Origin: Akkermansiaceae bacterium
GTDB taxonomy: Bacteria; Verrucomicrobiota; Verrucomicrobiia; Verrucomicrobiales; Akkermansiaceae
Assembly: GCA_022510805.1 (NCBI GenBank)
Contig: JAFLSS010000004.1
Span: forward strand, 1-64,000
Length of the DNA stretch: 64,000 nucleotides
Direction: 5' to 3'
Part shown: positions 48,501 through 54,956 of the stretch, piece after piece
Numbering within the stretch: position 1 is the first letter of the stretch
How the letters are laid out: each line of letters starts with the position of its first letter
Made by a program: the position numbers and the translations under genes
Notes under the pieces: generated by a model
What the model was told of the DNA's origin: nothing
The model's input: the letters and a program-made list of their open reading frames with translations, nothing else
Databases searched by the model: none

Positions 48501-51142
48501 CTCGTGCTTCTCTGGTAATTGCTGATACTGTCGTAGTTATTCAGCTCGCCGTTCACATTCAGCGTGCCGCCGCCCACATGCAGATCGCCCGCCTTGTAGG
48601 CGCCGATGCTCTGGGTGTAGGTGCCCAGCTTGGTGAGGTGCAGGCGCGTGGTGTTGCCTCCCGTCCATCCGTGGTGGATCTCCGGCGTGTAAGTGTGCGC
48701 CTGCGTGTCGTTGCTCTTCAGCGTCAGCGTGATACCGGCTGAATTCGTGCCGGAGGTGCCGCTGGCGGCCTCACCGGCGGTGCCCTCCAGCCATGCGATG
48801 GTGGTATCAGCGCCCGCGAGGAACTTGGCCGTGCTGCCGTTAAGCTTCACACCCACGCCAGCCCAGGTGGAGGTGGCGCTTTCTGTAATGTATGACTGCG
48901 CTTGTCCGGCGTTGATCTGCAACACACCGGTGCCGGACACGCTGCCTCTGAACTGCATGATGCCGCTGCCGTCAAAGGTCAGCGTGCGGTTGGCGCCGAA
49001 GTTGAAATCTCCCGCCGTCAGATTCAGCGTCTTGTTCGCTGCCACAAAGATTGTCGCGTTATTATCCAGCGTCACACCCCAAGGAGTCCCGAAAGTGACA
49101 GCGCCAGTGCCGCCTTCCACATGCAGCGCGCCGTAGCCGTCGCCGGTGGTTGCGGCGCCGGTGCCGGCCAGGTGCAGCGTCTGCGTAGAGCTGCCGGATG
49201 GGGCTATATCGTTGGCTCCCAGCCACAGGTTACCGCCGGATTGGACTACGATGTTGGAGACTCTTGCGAGTCTGGTGCGGCCACCATAACCATTACCATT
49301 GGTAACGATTTGCAGCCTCCCGCCATTGCGGATCTCGAGGGTGCCCAGCGTCCCTGAGTTTGTCAGGAATTCCAGATTGGCGGGATAAGTATTAGAGCTG
49401 CCATTAGTGAAAGTCACCGCATCAATGACCAGCTTACCGGCGCCGGACACCTCGCCGCCAGTCCACGAGGTGGTATTGAGCACAAATTCTGTCCCGGCGT
49501 TTACGATGACATTCCCCATGGTGTGCGTGCCGGTGCCCTCCAGCGTGACACTGGTATTCTTCCCGGAGATGGTGAGGCCGTTGGTGAGGGAGATATTCTT
49601 GTTCCCGCCTCCCATGGACAGCGAGCCGCCGGACACGGTAAGAGTGGTGGCTGAGGAGAGTGCGCCGTTGATCGTGGCAGAGGCGGCGCGGAACTCCGCA
49701 CTGCCCGTACCCTGAATCGTGAGATCACCATCCAAAATCACAGTATCCGCCGCCACCGCCGAAGACCACAACAACTTACCCGCCTCAATCGTGATATCGC
49801 TGGATAAATCATTCGGGTACCATTCAGCATTAGTTGTCGGGCAATAATATGTATGAAATGCGCCGGCAAATTCCTGAGTCCCGTCACCTCTCTTGATCAG
49901 GTGGACATTTGACGGCACCATAGAGCTGTATTCACCAATATCCAGATCTCCATAGTGGATCACATCAGATGTCTCGTCTGATTGCCCCGGTGTGCGGGTC
50001 ACATTCAGCACCAGCGTGCTGGATCCTTGACCTTCAAGCATTAGCGACATATCGATGTCCATCCCCTCGAACATATCACTCCCTGTCGTAATCTTAGAGA
50101 AAGGCTTGCCGGCGTTCGCCTGATCGGGGTTGCTGTTAGCTGTGCCATTCAGGCCATTAATTGTCAGCGTTTGATCCTCACCAATAAACAGGATGACATT
50201 ATCAAGGGCGAGATTGCCATTAAGAGTGCCACCGCTTAATAGGGCGAAGCGGTGGTGATCATTCGCTCCGTAGCCGCGGCGGACACACAGGTCGCCATTG
50301 CCGGATATCTCCCCGTGAATACCCAAGCTGCCGGAGCGCCCGGCAGTTGGGCTGCCTTGGAAGGCGATAATAGCGCCATCCTCATCAATGGTCAGAGAGC
50401 CGAAAAATTCGACATATTGAGCGATACGTAACGCCGCATTATTCAGCCCTGCCTCATTAGCTGCAGAATTGGTCACATTGGACTTGCCGATGATCAGATT
50501 GCCGTAAAGACCATTTGGGTTAGTAGTCTGAGAAAATAGCCCGCTGTCATAATCTGCAGTACCTGTGAACCAAAGCTGAGAATTCTCGACATAGATATTT
50601 CCGATGTTGCGGTTCAGGACGTTGGCTTCATTGATGCGAATGAGGCCGGTGTCTTTGAAATAAACATTCTCAAAGGCATCAACGTAGTTAATCTGCTTGA
50701 ATGCAGGATTCATCTGCGTGATGACAATGGTGGCCGCAGCGACATCGCTGTTCTCGCCCTTAAGGCTAGAATCTGCGAGGATTCTGAAGTTATCGCCGTT
50801 GTCGATCAATACAAAAGAATTTTTGGTAGCAGTCGCCGTGTTTTCAGTAAACGATGAAATCGTATCCCAGTTGGTACCCCCCGGAGGATCGAGGGCGAGG
50901 GGTGCGGGGGAGTCGGCAGAGAGGGAGACGAGAGAGGGGAAGGGGGAAAGCTCATCATCTTCGGCGTCCTCATCGTCAACAAAGGTGAGGGAATCTGCTG
51001 CTTCAGAGGCGTGGGAAAGGAGGAAGGAGCAGAACGCAGCAGAGGCAAAAACGCCGGAACCCAAAGAGAGCGAGGGCAGCGCGAGGGCGGCGAGGCAGGC
51101 CAAGAGAGCTTTGCGGAGAGATGAGGGGAGGTGAAGCTTCAT
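39554..51142 (-). CDS. Giant autotransporter adhesin-like protein
   Basis: The 3862-residue type V secreted protein begins with MKLHLPSSLRKALLACLAAL, a long signal-like leader typical of Akkermansia-type autotransporters. Residues about 100-1340 are beta-helix repeats of the autotransporter-associated strand type. About 1380-1990 is a glycine-rich module repeating GGSYxxGS-like turns (for example VVAGGSYLAGSGGSAELTGS). A third beta-strand block begins near 2200 (WIWGGTDDTAEDGIWSDDSS) and runs to about 3450, with a helical linker at about 3545. The C-terminal 275 residues form the outer-membrane beta-barrel and end GYRFSF with the terminal aromatic residue. The passenger has few cysteines. It probably reaches the surface and contacts host or mucus glycans or other cells; the ligand is unknown. 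The start at 51142 is preferred to 51181 because the leader fits the family. Confidence 0.93.
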   Translation of the reverse strand: MKLHLPSSLRKALLACLAALALPSLSLGSGVFASAAFCSFLLSHASEAADSLTFVDDEDAEDDELSPFPSLVSLSADSPAPLALDPPGGTNWDTISSFTENTATATKNSFVLIDNGDNFRILADSSLKGENSDVAAATIVITQMNPAFKQINYVDAFENVYFKDTGLIRINEANVLNRNIGNIYVENSQLWFTGTADYDSGLFSQTTNPNGLYGNLIIGKSNVTNSAANEAGLNNAALRIAQYVEFFGSLTIDEDGAIIAFQGSPTAGRSGSLGIHGEISGNGDLCVRRGYGANDHHRFALLSGGTLNGNLALDNVILFIGEDQTLTINGLNGTANSNPDQANAGKPFSKITTGSDMFEGMDIDMSLMLEGQGSSTLVLNVTRTPGQSDETSDVIHYGDLDIGEYSSMVPSNVHLIKRGDGTQEFAGAFHTYYCPTTNAEWYPNDLSSDITIEAGKLLWSSAVAADTVILDGDLTIQGTGSAEFRAASATINGALSSATTLTVSGGSLSMGGGNKNISLTNGLTISGKNTSVTLEGTGTHTMGNVIVNAGTEFVLNTTSWTGGEVSGAGKLVIDAVTFTNGSSNTYPANLEFLTNSGTLGTLEIRNGGRLQIVTNGNGYGGRTRLARVSNIVVQSGGNLWLGANDIAPSGSSTQTLHLAGTGAATTGDGYGALHVEGGTGAVTFGTPWGVTLDNNATIFVAANKTLNLTAGDFNFGANRTLTFDGSGIMQFRGSVSGTGVLQINAGQAQSYITESATSTWAGVGVKLNGSTAKFLAGADTTIAWLEGTAGEAASGTSGTNSAGITLTLKSNDTQAHTYTPEIHHGWTGGNTTRLHLTKLGTYTQSIGAYKAGDLHVGGGTLNVNGELNNYDSISNYQRSTSITGAGSKLSVTGALSTLDLSVQEGTLSANGAANSVHGQMTVDAGHVTVGKAGGGDNALTVAGDLRMINSAQMVVNGELVNRTGAVSLADASVLTVNGRLTTNDLTLEGASTLNLGMVGSWTGSGTHVSIGGGSTIALTGSGANTIALTLGTLTVNGKDTTDHINWSAAATGGQVLGFTNLTGDGNLDISAITGTTVNHYQRFTVDKIYDYNGLITGAVGEEGTPIGLRTTYGVFIREISQSTGMSGSMEVLGAGAASDNFRKRGGGSFLLNRLTITNGGTLYMKYNGDLGIGAGGLDDFSGLALSGAATLYYTNDDSYLTLDVSQILEQSLHLALNVDEIAAQALQDGYYLGIVGTGTKDNVARLKSLLSIDGGQLGARDWTLQWRDNELYLVLTRSLTDSNLPWDSNWGSKEYSQGPKMDELDYYSYDETLSKNGGFDANALALVNSAYDKGGARTLIQLTGGGGENAAVLGGQLYTGTDAPTWVARESYIYMNPADADTHYHLLVGASSGVSHAAGEGGFLGNTHLQVEDGRVDYIVGANHVTNGSLSFRGNTYISFMGGELPGSIVGGSALTGHASASGYYNFEGDSSIFIYCALGNVAAPATLPGISIGGSSRGAAFTAIVGGNAWVHTELAQQSGAAIFRGNSEIIINLSDYGMDPDSGTPLPDANREFAKALVGGNYVAASGSSTSRRDSFEEGHAWIRVTAGNDIVFSGGVAGASRVQSVAGDTGTSEFMGDTVITLAGGTYTGLVAGGFWLENAAAGRSATFTGGSSVELRSGDFRAGVAGGSYTTGSAGSITHRGNSLVSVRGGSYSCDLVGGSLAESFSGELTRTGGSQVDITGGSFGEEVLIIGGDKLDFADGGHASATESSVSLTGADVSLTGGVVAGGSYLAGSGGSAELTGSSRVTLTEATVGGADAVFAGGGYLAGSGLSLTAAGSSLEITGGSVSGTLVGGHYAAANSADSTAHAGTTSVSIVGAAQVSGSIFGGHYLQGSAHADAAQAEQATSSVIIGTLLAEGDTTTATPTITGNVYGGSYMAAGDTTTNQQGSISVLLYSGTLSGHVYAAGKLEDGVTAHTAETEVVLTDDIVFSPEGNTVLTISGGYEGGDTTASVDRARLNILSANAAANEQVNYTHFNEVEVNTEVGAANIASATGLEVLGDTFTKTGGGLLSIANGLKDNTGGAYTGKIVVQAGELVLGKSQSLEGGLAFNLSGRKANNSSLAYLQAGTDCQLTAAAGGIGLELIMGKDEQLQLGSYYLASGLADDITRDMFAFSDAEVDAFSKEHLTDPTLELELLVRENKLYLRVHETASEKWIWGGTDDTAEDGIWSDDSSNWNTTNTDSPNGSDVYFTASGADANGGVVQLDGTLTPSNVYVEGGTYTFVQKDATTGGLNLSGILAVGGKAGYEAELTLQLANTRLDTVQLKDGGTLMLAHEEALITEAATATKIAFQGGVLGYSVTADTEEVIVRSDLSSLVDAETSKDSSNKPAIVRIRVGDPTADQLGLATAAEIAEVAEGSYARWGTADATRANNSGVKLALETGLEKSGSGTLLVEWQETEAAPVISGSIKATDGTLLYALHAAEGSLTTLDMPNIHVGEGATVGFSLQGTNAVMRINSPFTDINRAGGTAQIGTEDNSGLTFTAATNAPYLLYANNSGFSGSIRLVGSGAKDVVNTVYAASAEALGGKNTNLWLAGRHLILADDASSTITTASVEVEHVNYLGGYDAARTTLETNAGITLKTDKLVGEGTLVAAEAAGSNKYFHHTIESNDISGFTGTLVAMGNRGTGSVTSSWTLRGDQVGTHTTDPATGYVTEAVVNTTLAGDGLFIFDYASQVVLAGSVGNDEWGSQTSLENQGAGELILTGDKQATGALITHAGAAGIRLGYVNLNGEVMNGLWQGRELRGDGDFVLTAGTLGSAITAKGSAHLNVQTRTWLDANGELQGTLVDAGRTQGSMFDNIYLEAHSQLTNVAGNITVGGKNTHLTMRFGEKNMGSTATAGSGNSAMIQTVGGNVVVRDLGDPADPSFVLDFSEEGFFKLLTDRSIDGTDPSYLYVLQGGNLTLNDSMWNDIVYSSGSYLRLLLYVGLQIEGVEGGSIRLGGKITDVYIVDESHPEFKDTVGAFDSGYGQLDQFRATVVGKNNSLDLTLTGAATAENGATANEQQLGGGVIHNLVGLENSSLGLHNGSDYPEMDRVTVILDNHMDTGLDPAEANGMDTTFKGTITSDPGVDIRKMGSGTLSIGSAETGQGGLKASGDVVLAEGSIVLQGGSDNSINALVFNYTTPAAADEKRGLTLTNGTKTSITTITESSSAAYSGTDNHIILTKEAELVLTEGSNELRTTRFTGGDGTGVLTVGQDAQLTLTGGPNSQQLDNVHLKLASDSLLDLRNSTQNSVNSFSGKGTLRGYESSVLTITGSNGEPFSGELAGDGMGMGMGGGTLNVAAKGRLILDNVTTSVSAAWSLVNSGDLTIDVSGNRSYTYFQDITLAAGSKTTYRLDTDYAGSIFKADSFTVESPAEFVIESTGRGQLIENDGWVTLAQVGKSANDKALHSLDITLQGVPFLHYEAADLRIRQEKLQLQVREITENRFELPNMEKNARAGATLFWAASSPESAAWDRMSEDENSDLYKVTSALAALYYSGDEAAMSRTLAAGAGASVSVLGSALAHDIQRQLGTIRNRTTTMAAEPSYEVYDSSEQIYHMWINAEGSNFKTKANSLAPGYSLSSWGGTVGIDTDWDRNTTIGLAISAMYGDLKPEAADRATGNLDTTYLTAFARHASGAWLHTFIVSGGVADVTLNRTVDHALGSYKTLGNTSGFALGALYEVGYAHVMNTEGTFILQTVFNTQITHATISGYTESGSDAGLRVGDISHDVVTFGLGARAQAIVGENAYNRTSILEARALVKLDAGDRSGTATNALVNGANVQAEVESARVGAVGVELGAGLTVPLGASSGSVFVDTSLEVRSGYTGLNATAGYRFSF

Positions 51143-51228
51143 CGCAGTAAATCGGAGAAAGATTGAAACAGCTGGCCGCACTGCAACACACGCAGGGCAG
51201 GGCCGGCTGGCGAGTGACGGTTAGCCCG

Positions 51229-51256
51229 ATTATCCCATAATCCCCTCAACACGCAA
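51229..51256 (-). promoter_or_regulatory. Autotransporter promoter
   Basis: The minus strand reads TTGCGT (51251-51256), 16 bp, GATAAT (51229-51234). Initiation near 51222 would give a leader of about 80 nt. Confidence 0.45.
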
Positions 51257-51301
51257 GCAAAAAAACCGGATTTCAGAGAAAAAGTGCCGGGGAGGGAGAG
51301 A

Positions 51302-51314
51302 GAATAAGTTATTC
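51302..51314. promoter_or_regulatory. 13-bp palindrome between divergent genes
   Basis: GAATAA-G-TTATTC is a perfect dyad 41 nt before the YD-like gene start and about 46 nt upstream of the autotransporter -35. It could be an operator serving one or both genes; the site is short. Confidence 0.3.
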
Positions 51315-51355
51315 AACGGGTGGGGGGTAGGAAGGAGTCAGCAAGGGGAAGCGAT

Positions 51356-52549
51356 ATGACGACAGGAAGACTACGAGAAAAGATACGGGCGCTGCTGGTG
51401 TATGGGTGGGGATATATGGGGACGCTGGCGGCGATGGGGCTGCTGATCGGGGTGCTGGGGATGGGGATCTACCACGCCTGCACCCGAGATGCGGAGTACC
51501 AGGCGGTGCGCTACTTCGGCGGGGTGTTCAACCATGCGGGAGCTGCGCTGCCCACGGGGCTGGATGAGATGAGCCGCGAGGCGGCGCACGCCACGCCGCA
51601 CTTGCGCTTTGAATACGGCGAGGGCGGGCGCCTGGAGCGGCTGGTGCACTACAGCGCAGAGGGCAGCCCCTCCGCTATGCCGGGCAGCCGGGTGTGCGAG
51701 CAGCGGCTGGAGTATGACGGGGCGGGGCGGCTGGTGCGCAAGAGTAATTACTCAGCCACGGGGGCGCCGGAGGCAGATGCGGCCGGGGTGCACGCGCAGG
51801 TGTTTGCCTATGATGCCGCCGGCCGCCTGGTGCGCCGGGAGTACCGCGACCGCGCGGGGCAGGCGGTGGTGCCGCGCATGCCGGGGTATGCTGTGGAGGA
51901 GCGGCGCTATGATGAGGGCGGGCGCTTGCTGAGCAAAGAGTATTTTGATGGCCGGGGGAACCCCATCACCAATGCGCGCGGGGAGCGGCGCGTGGTGTAT
52001 GTGTATGATGATGCTCACCACTCGGTGACGCGTACCAACTACATCAACAACCGCCCGGCGGATGATGCGCAGGGGATTGCCTGTGAGCAGAGTTTCCGCA
52101 CGGAGGATGGCCGCAGCTGTGTCACGACGTGGTTTGATGCGTCCGGGCGCCACACGCACCACCCCGCCAGCGGCGCGGCCTGTGTGCTGCGCGAGAGCTC
52201 ACGGGATGGCACGATGCAGCGTGAGCGCTACTGTGAGGAGGGCGGCGCGCCCTGCCGCAGCAAGCCGACTGTGGCGGAGCGGGTGGTGCGCCTCAACCCG
52301 CAGGGGCTGGTGGAGTGGGAGTGTTTTCACGATGCGGATGGCTTGCCCTGCCTGAGTGAGGCGGCCGGTTATGCGGAGCGGGTGTGTGAGTATGGGGCGG
52401 ATGGCGCGACGCTGACGCGGGAGTTTTACTGGGATGCCGCCGGCAACCCGAGTGAGTGTTATGAGAAGCGCCACACGTCTACCCCCCACGGGGCTTATGC
52501 TCTGGCGCTGCATACGGATGGTAGCACGGAGCTGAGGCAAGAGCACTGA
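51356..52549 (+). CDS. Membrane-anchored YD-repeat-like protein
   Basis: The 397-residue product has one N-terminal membrane segment (VYGWGYMGTLAAMGLLIGVL, about 15-35). Repeats resembling the RHS/YD type follow: LEYDGAGRLVRKSNY, FAYDAAGRLVRREYRDRAGQ, ERRYDEGGRLLSKEYFDGRG and similar. There is no RHS core or toxin tail, so it is not a polymorphic toxin. The outside part may be a carbohydrate- or protein-binding scaffold. I chose the ATG at 51356, with AAGGGG 8 nt upstream. It is divergent from the autotransporter, so a shared surface role is possible but unproven. Confidence 0.7.
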   Translation: MTTGRLREKIRALLVYGWGYMGTLAAMGLLIGVLGMGIYHACTRDAEYQAVRYFGGVFNHAGAALPTGLDEMSREAAHATPHLRFEYGEGGRLERLVHYSAEGSPSAMPGSRVCEQRLEYDGAGRLVRKSNYSATGAPEADAAGVHAQVFAYDAAGRLVRREYRDRAGQAVVPRMPGYAVEERRYDEGGRLLSKEYFDGRGNPITNARGERRVVYVYDDAHHSVTRTNYINNRPADDAQGIACEQSFRTEDGRSCVTTWFDASGRHTHHPASGAACVLRESSRDGTMQRERYCEEGGAPCRSKPTVAERVVRLNPQGLVEWECFHDADGLPCLSEAAGYAERVCEYGADGATLTREFYWDAAGNPSECYEKRHTSTPHGAYALALHTDGSTELRQEH

Positions 52550-52562
52550 GCGGGCGGGCATG

Positions 52563-52604
52563 AAAAGCGGCGCTCCTTCCCACACGGGCGGGGGCGCCGC
52601 TTTC
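52563..52604. terminator. Bidirectional terminator between YD-like gene and hisS
   Basis: AAAGCGGCGC (52564-52573) pairs with GCGCCGCTTT (52594-52603), extended by three more pairs. The A-run on the left and T-run on the right let it work for both convergent genes. Confidence 0.7.
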
Positions 52605-52653
52605 TGCGCGGAGGAGGCGGGGGGGCCTCCTCCCTGAAATGGGGGGTGGGCTC

Positions 52654-53919
52654 TCAGGACTGCCGGGTGAGGGCGGCGGCGAGCTCCCCTGCCTGCAGCT
52701 GCTGCGAGGTGCGGGAGGCGAGGTGCTTGAGCTCGACGGCCGGGAACTCCGCGCCGATGACGGCGGCATATGTGGCGCCGAGTCGCTCTGCATGCCGCAG
52801 CTGCTTGGCCAGCTTGGCGGGGGCGAGCGGCAGGTCCACGCGGAGGCCGGCCTCACGCAGGGAGGTCGCTACGCGCAGCATCTGCGGCCGCATTTCCGGC
52901 GCGGCCAGGGCGAGGAAGACATCACACGTGTTGGGCTGCAGGGCGGCATCGCGCAGGGCGCGGGCGGCGGGGCAGCTGTCGATGAGGTGCGCGATGACGG
53001 CATCTCCCATGGCAAAACCGGTGGCGGCCATCTTCACCGAGCCGTCGGAGAGGGTTTCGACGAGGCGGTCATAGCGGCCGCCGCCGGCCACGGCGCGCAG
53101 GCTGTGGGCTTTGTCAAAGATCTCAAACACGAGCCCGGTGTAATACGCCAAGCCGCGCACCACGCAGAGATCCAGCTGCACATAGTCCGCCAGACCCCGC
53201 GCTTGCAGGTCTGCCAGCACGGCGTCGAAGCGCGGGGAGATGCCGGCGGGCGGGTTTTGGATGAAGGAGACAAGTTCCTCACGCGTGAGTCCGAAGGCGG
53301 CCAGCTTCTCGCTGCAAACCTCCGGGCGGTCACGCTCATATTTATCAACCACGGAGAGGAAATCCGGCGTGCGCTCCTCCGGGATGCCGTGATCAGCCGC
53401 AAAGCGCAGCCACACCTCGCGGTCGCTCACGCGCACCACAAAGTCATCTGCCGTGAAGCCCAGCTCACGCATGCAGTCAATGGCCAGCGCCAGCAGCTCG
53501 GCATCTGCCCCCTCACTGCCCTCACCCAAGATATCCGCATTGAACTGCACGAACTCGCGCAGGCGGCCTTTTTGGGGTTTTTCATAGCGGAAGCAGGAGC
53601 CGATCTCATACCACTTGAGAGGCTTGTTGTAGTCCAGGTGGCAGGCGGCGACCATGCGGCCGAGGGAGGCGGTGAGCTCCGGGCGCAGGGAGATATCGCG
53701 CTCGCCCTGGTCCTTGAAGCGGAAGAGTTGGGTGGGCAGCTCGCCGCCGGATTTTTTGAGGTAGAGCTCTGTGGGCTCTACTGTGGGGGCCTCCCATTCG
53801 ACAAATCCATAGCGTTGTGCCACAGTGCGCCACACGCCAAACAGATAGGCACGCATGGCAAACTCTCGCGGTGTAAAATCACGAAAACCCGGAAGCGGTT
53901 GATAATGTGCGTCTGACAT
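52654..53919 (-). CDS. hisS: Histidyl-tRNA synthetase
   Basis: The 421-residue class II synthetase is normal in length. Motif 1-type region VEWEAPTVEPTELYLKKSGG, motif 2 CFRYEKPQKGRLREFVQFNA, the histidine-specific GLAYYTGLVFEIF and AVAGGGRYDRLVE, motif 3 ATGFAMGDAV, and a C-terminal anticodon domain are all present. The start at 53919 (MSDAHYQPLPGFRDFTPREF) is 42 nt after the -10; longer readings would begin upstream of the -10. Confidence 0.97.
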   Translation of the reverse strand: MSDAHYQPLPGFRDFTPREFAMRAYLFGVWRTVAQRYGFVEWEAPTVEPTELYLKKSGGELPTQLFRFKDQGERDISLRPELTASLGRMVAACHLDYNKPLKWYEIGSCFRYEKPQKGRLREFVQFNADILGEGSEGADAELLALAIDCMRELGFTADDFVVRVSDREVWLRFAADHGIPEERTPDFLSVVDKYERDRPEVCSEKLAAFGLTREELVSFIQNPPAGISPRFDAVLADLQARGLADYVQLDLCVVRGLAYYTGLVFEIFDKAHSLRAVAGGGRYDRLVETLSDGSVKMAATGFAMGDAVIAHLIDSCPAARALRDAALQPNTCDVFLALAAPEMRPQMLRVATSLREAGLRVDLPLAPAKLAKQLRHAERLGATYAAVIGAEFPAVELKHLASRTSQQLQAGELAAALTRQS

Positions 53920-53961
53920 AGAAAAATCCGATGGGGCGCTTTTGGCCACAATCCGCCGCTG

Positions 53962-53990
53962 ATTATACGCAAGCAGCCCCCCGGTGTCAA
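53962..53990 (-). promoter_or_regulatory. hisS promoter, perfect consensus
   Basis: The minus strand reads TTGACA (53985-53990), 17 bp, TATAAT (53962-53967), both hexamers exact. Transcription from about 53955 gives a leader of about 36 nt. Confidence 0.85.
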
Positions 53991-54128
53991 GAAGGATCCC
54001 CGCGCCGCCCGCGGGCTGACGCATTATGGGCATGCCGAGCAGAAGGTTGGGCCGGCTCCACCTCTTGCGGGGGGATGGCGCGAGCGGGGCTCTCCCATGC
54101 GCGCGCGAGCGGGTGTTTATTTTTTTTG

Positions 54129-54156
54129 TTGACAGGTCGCATAATTGCGATAATAT
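54129..54156 (+). promoter_or_regulatory. CD225 gene promoter with dyad in the spacer
   Basis: Perfect -35 TTGACA (54129-54134) is followed after 16 bp by TAATAT (54151-54156). The spacer contains a dyad, TCGCA-TAAT-TGCGA (54137-54150). A factor bound there would lie between the two promoter boxes. The leader would be about 27 nt, without a Shine-Dalgarno. Confidence 0.6.
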
Positions 54157-54189
54157 AAGGCTTATCCATAACCAACCAAATTATTACCT

Positions 54190-54438
54190 ATGCCTCAAAA
54201 ACCCGATAATTACTTAGTGTGGTCGATTCTCGTCACGGTGCTTTGCTGCTTGCCGGGCGGTGTTTATGCTATTATCAAATCGACTTCTGTTGATAGCGCA
54301 TACAACGCCGGCAATTATGAATTGGCGGAAAAGAACGCTGCTGAAGCGAAGAAGTGGTGCATCATTTCGGCCATCGTTGGCGCTGTTTTAACCGTCTTTG
54401 TTATCCTGATTCAGGTGGTGGCTATTGCTGCCAGCTAA
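54190..54438 (+). CDS. CD225/dispanin-family membrane protein
   Basis: The 82-residue protein has two membrane segments, WSILVTVLCCLPGGVYAII and IISAIVGAVLTVFVILIQVV, joined by KSTSVDSAYNAGNYELAEKN with AAEAKKW. This is the CD225 layout shared with eukaryotic IFITM proteins: the CCLPxG turn and the AxxxA..W. loop. Bacterial members are of unknown function, presumably membrane-shaping. A strong hairpin terminator separates it from the DUF2752 gene. Confidence 0.88.
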   Translation: MPQKPDNYLVWSILVTVLCCLPGGVYAIIKSTSVDSAYNAGNYELAEKNAAEAKKWCIISAIVGAVLTVFVILIQVVAIAAS

Positions 54439-54474
54439 GAGTTTTTCTGCGCGGCTTTGATGCCTGAATGACAC

Positions 54475-54529
54475 GCGCTGCAGTGTGTTGCCGCACGAGG
54501 CGGCATGCACCTGCAGCGCAGTTTTTTTT
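54475..54529 (+). terminator. Intrinsic terminator after CD225 gene
   Basis: GCGCTGCAG (54475-54483) pairs with CTGCAGCGC (54511-54519), with an inner TGCCGC/GCGGCA stem (54489-54494/54500-54505), followed by eight T (54522-54529). It ends 12 nt before the DUF2752 ATG, so read-through would control that gene. Confidence 0.88.
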
Positions 54530-54541
54530 GTAGGTTGCGCG

Positions 54542-54946
54542 ATGCGAGGTTTTACTTACCGCCGGTTGTGGCTGGTGCTGGCGACTATTGTGGTGCTGCT
54601 GGTGCTGCTGGGCGCTGTGCTGAGCCCGGAGGTGGCGGCGCGCTGGGTGTCGCAGATATCCCCCGGCTGCGTGTTCCGGCGGGTGACGGGGCTGAGCTGC
54701 CCCGGCTGTGGGGGGACGCGGGCGCTGCTGGCGTTTTTGCGCGGGGATTGGGCGGCGGCTTGGCAGTATAATATGCTGCTTTGGGTGTCTCTGCTTTTGC
54801 TGGCGGAGGAGTATGCGCGCCTGCTGTGGGCGGAGTTGAATGGCTCTGAGCGGTGGAGTGACTCGCGCTGGTATCCGCTGCTTTTGCGCGGGTATGCTGC
54901 GGTAGTGGTGCTCTGGATGATTGGGCGCAATATTTGGGGCGTCTAG
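54542..54946 (+). CDS. DUF2752 membrane protein
   Basis: The 134-residue protein has the DUF2752 signature CVFRRVTGLSCPGCGGTRAL and about three membrane segments (LWLVLATIVVLLVLLGAVL, MLLWVSLLLLAEEYARLLW, AAVVVLWMIGR). The paired cysteines in SCPGCGG may bind a metal. The family is often found beside CD225 proteins, as here. The ATG at 54542 comes 12 nt after a terminator T-run; I see no promoter between. Confidence 0.85.
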   Translation: MRGFTYRRLWLVLATIVVLLVLLGAVLSPEVAARWVSQISPGCVFRRVTGLSCPGCGGTRALLAFLRGDWAAAWQYNMLLWVSLLLLAEEYARLLWAELNGSERWSDSRWYPLLLRGYAAVVVLWMIGRNIWGV

Positions 54947-54956
54947 CCGGGGGGGC

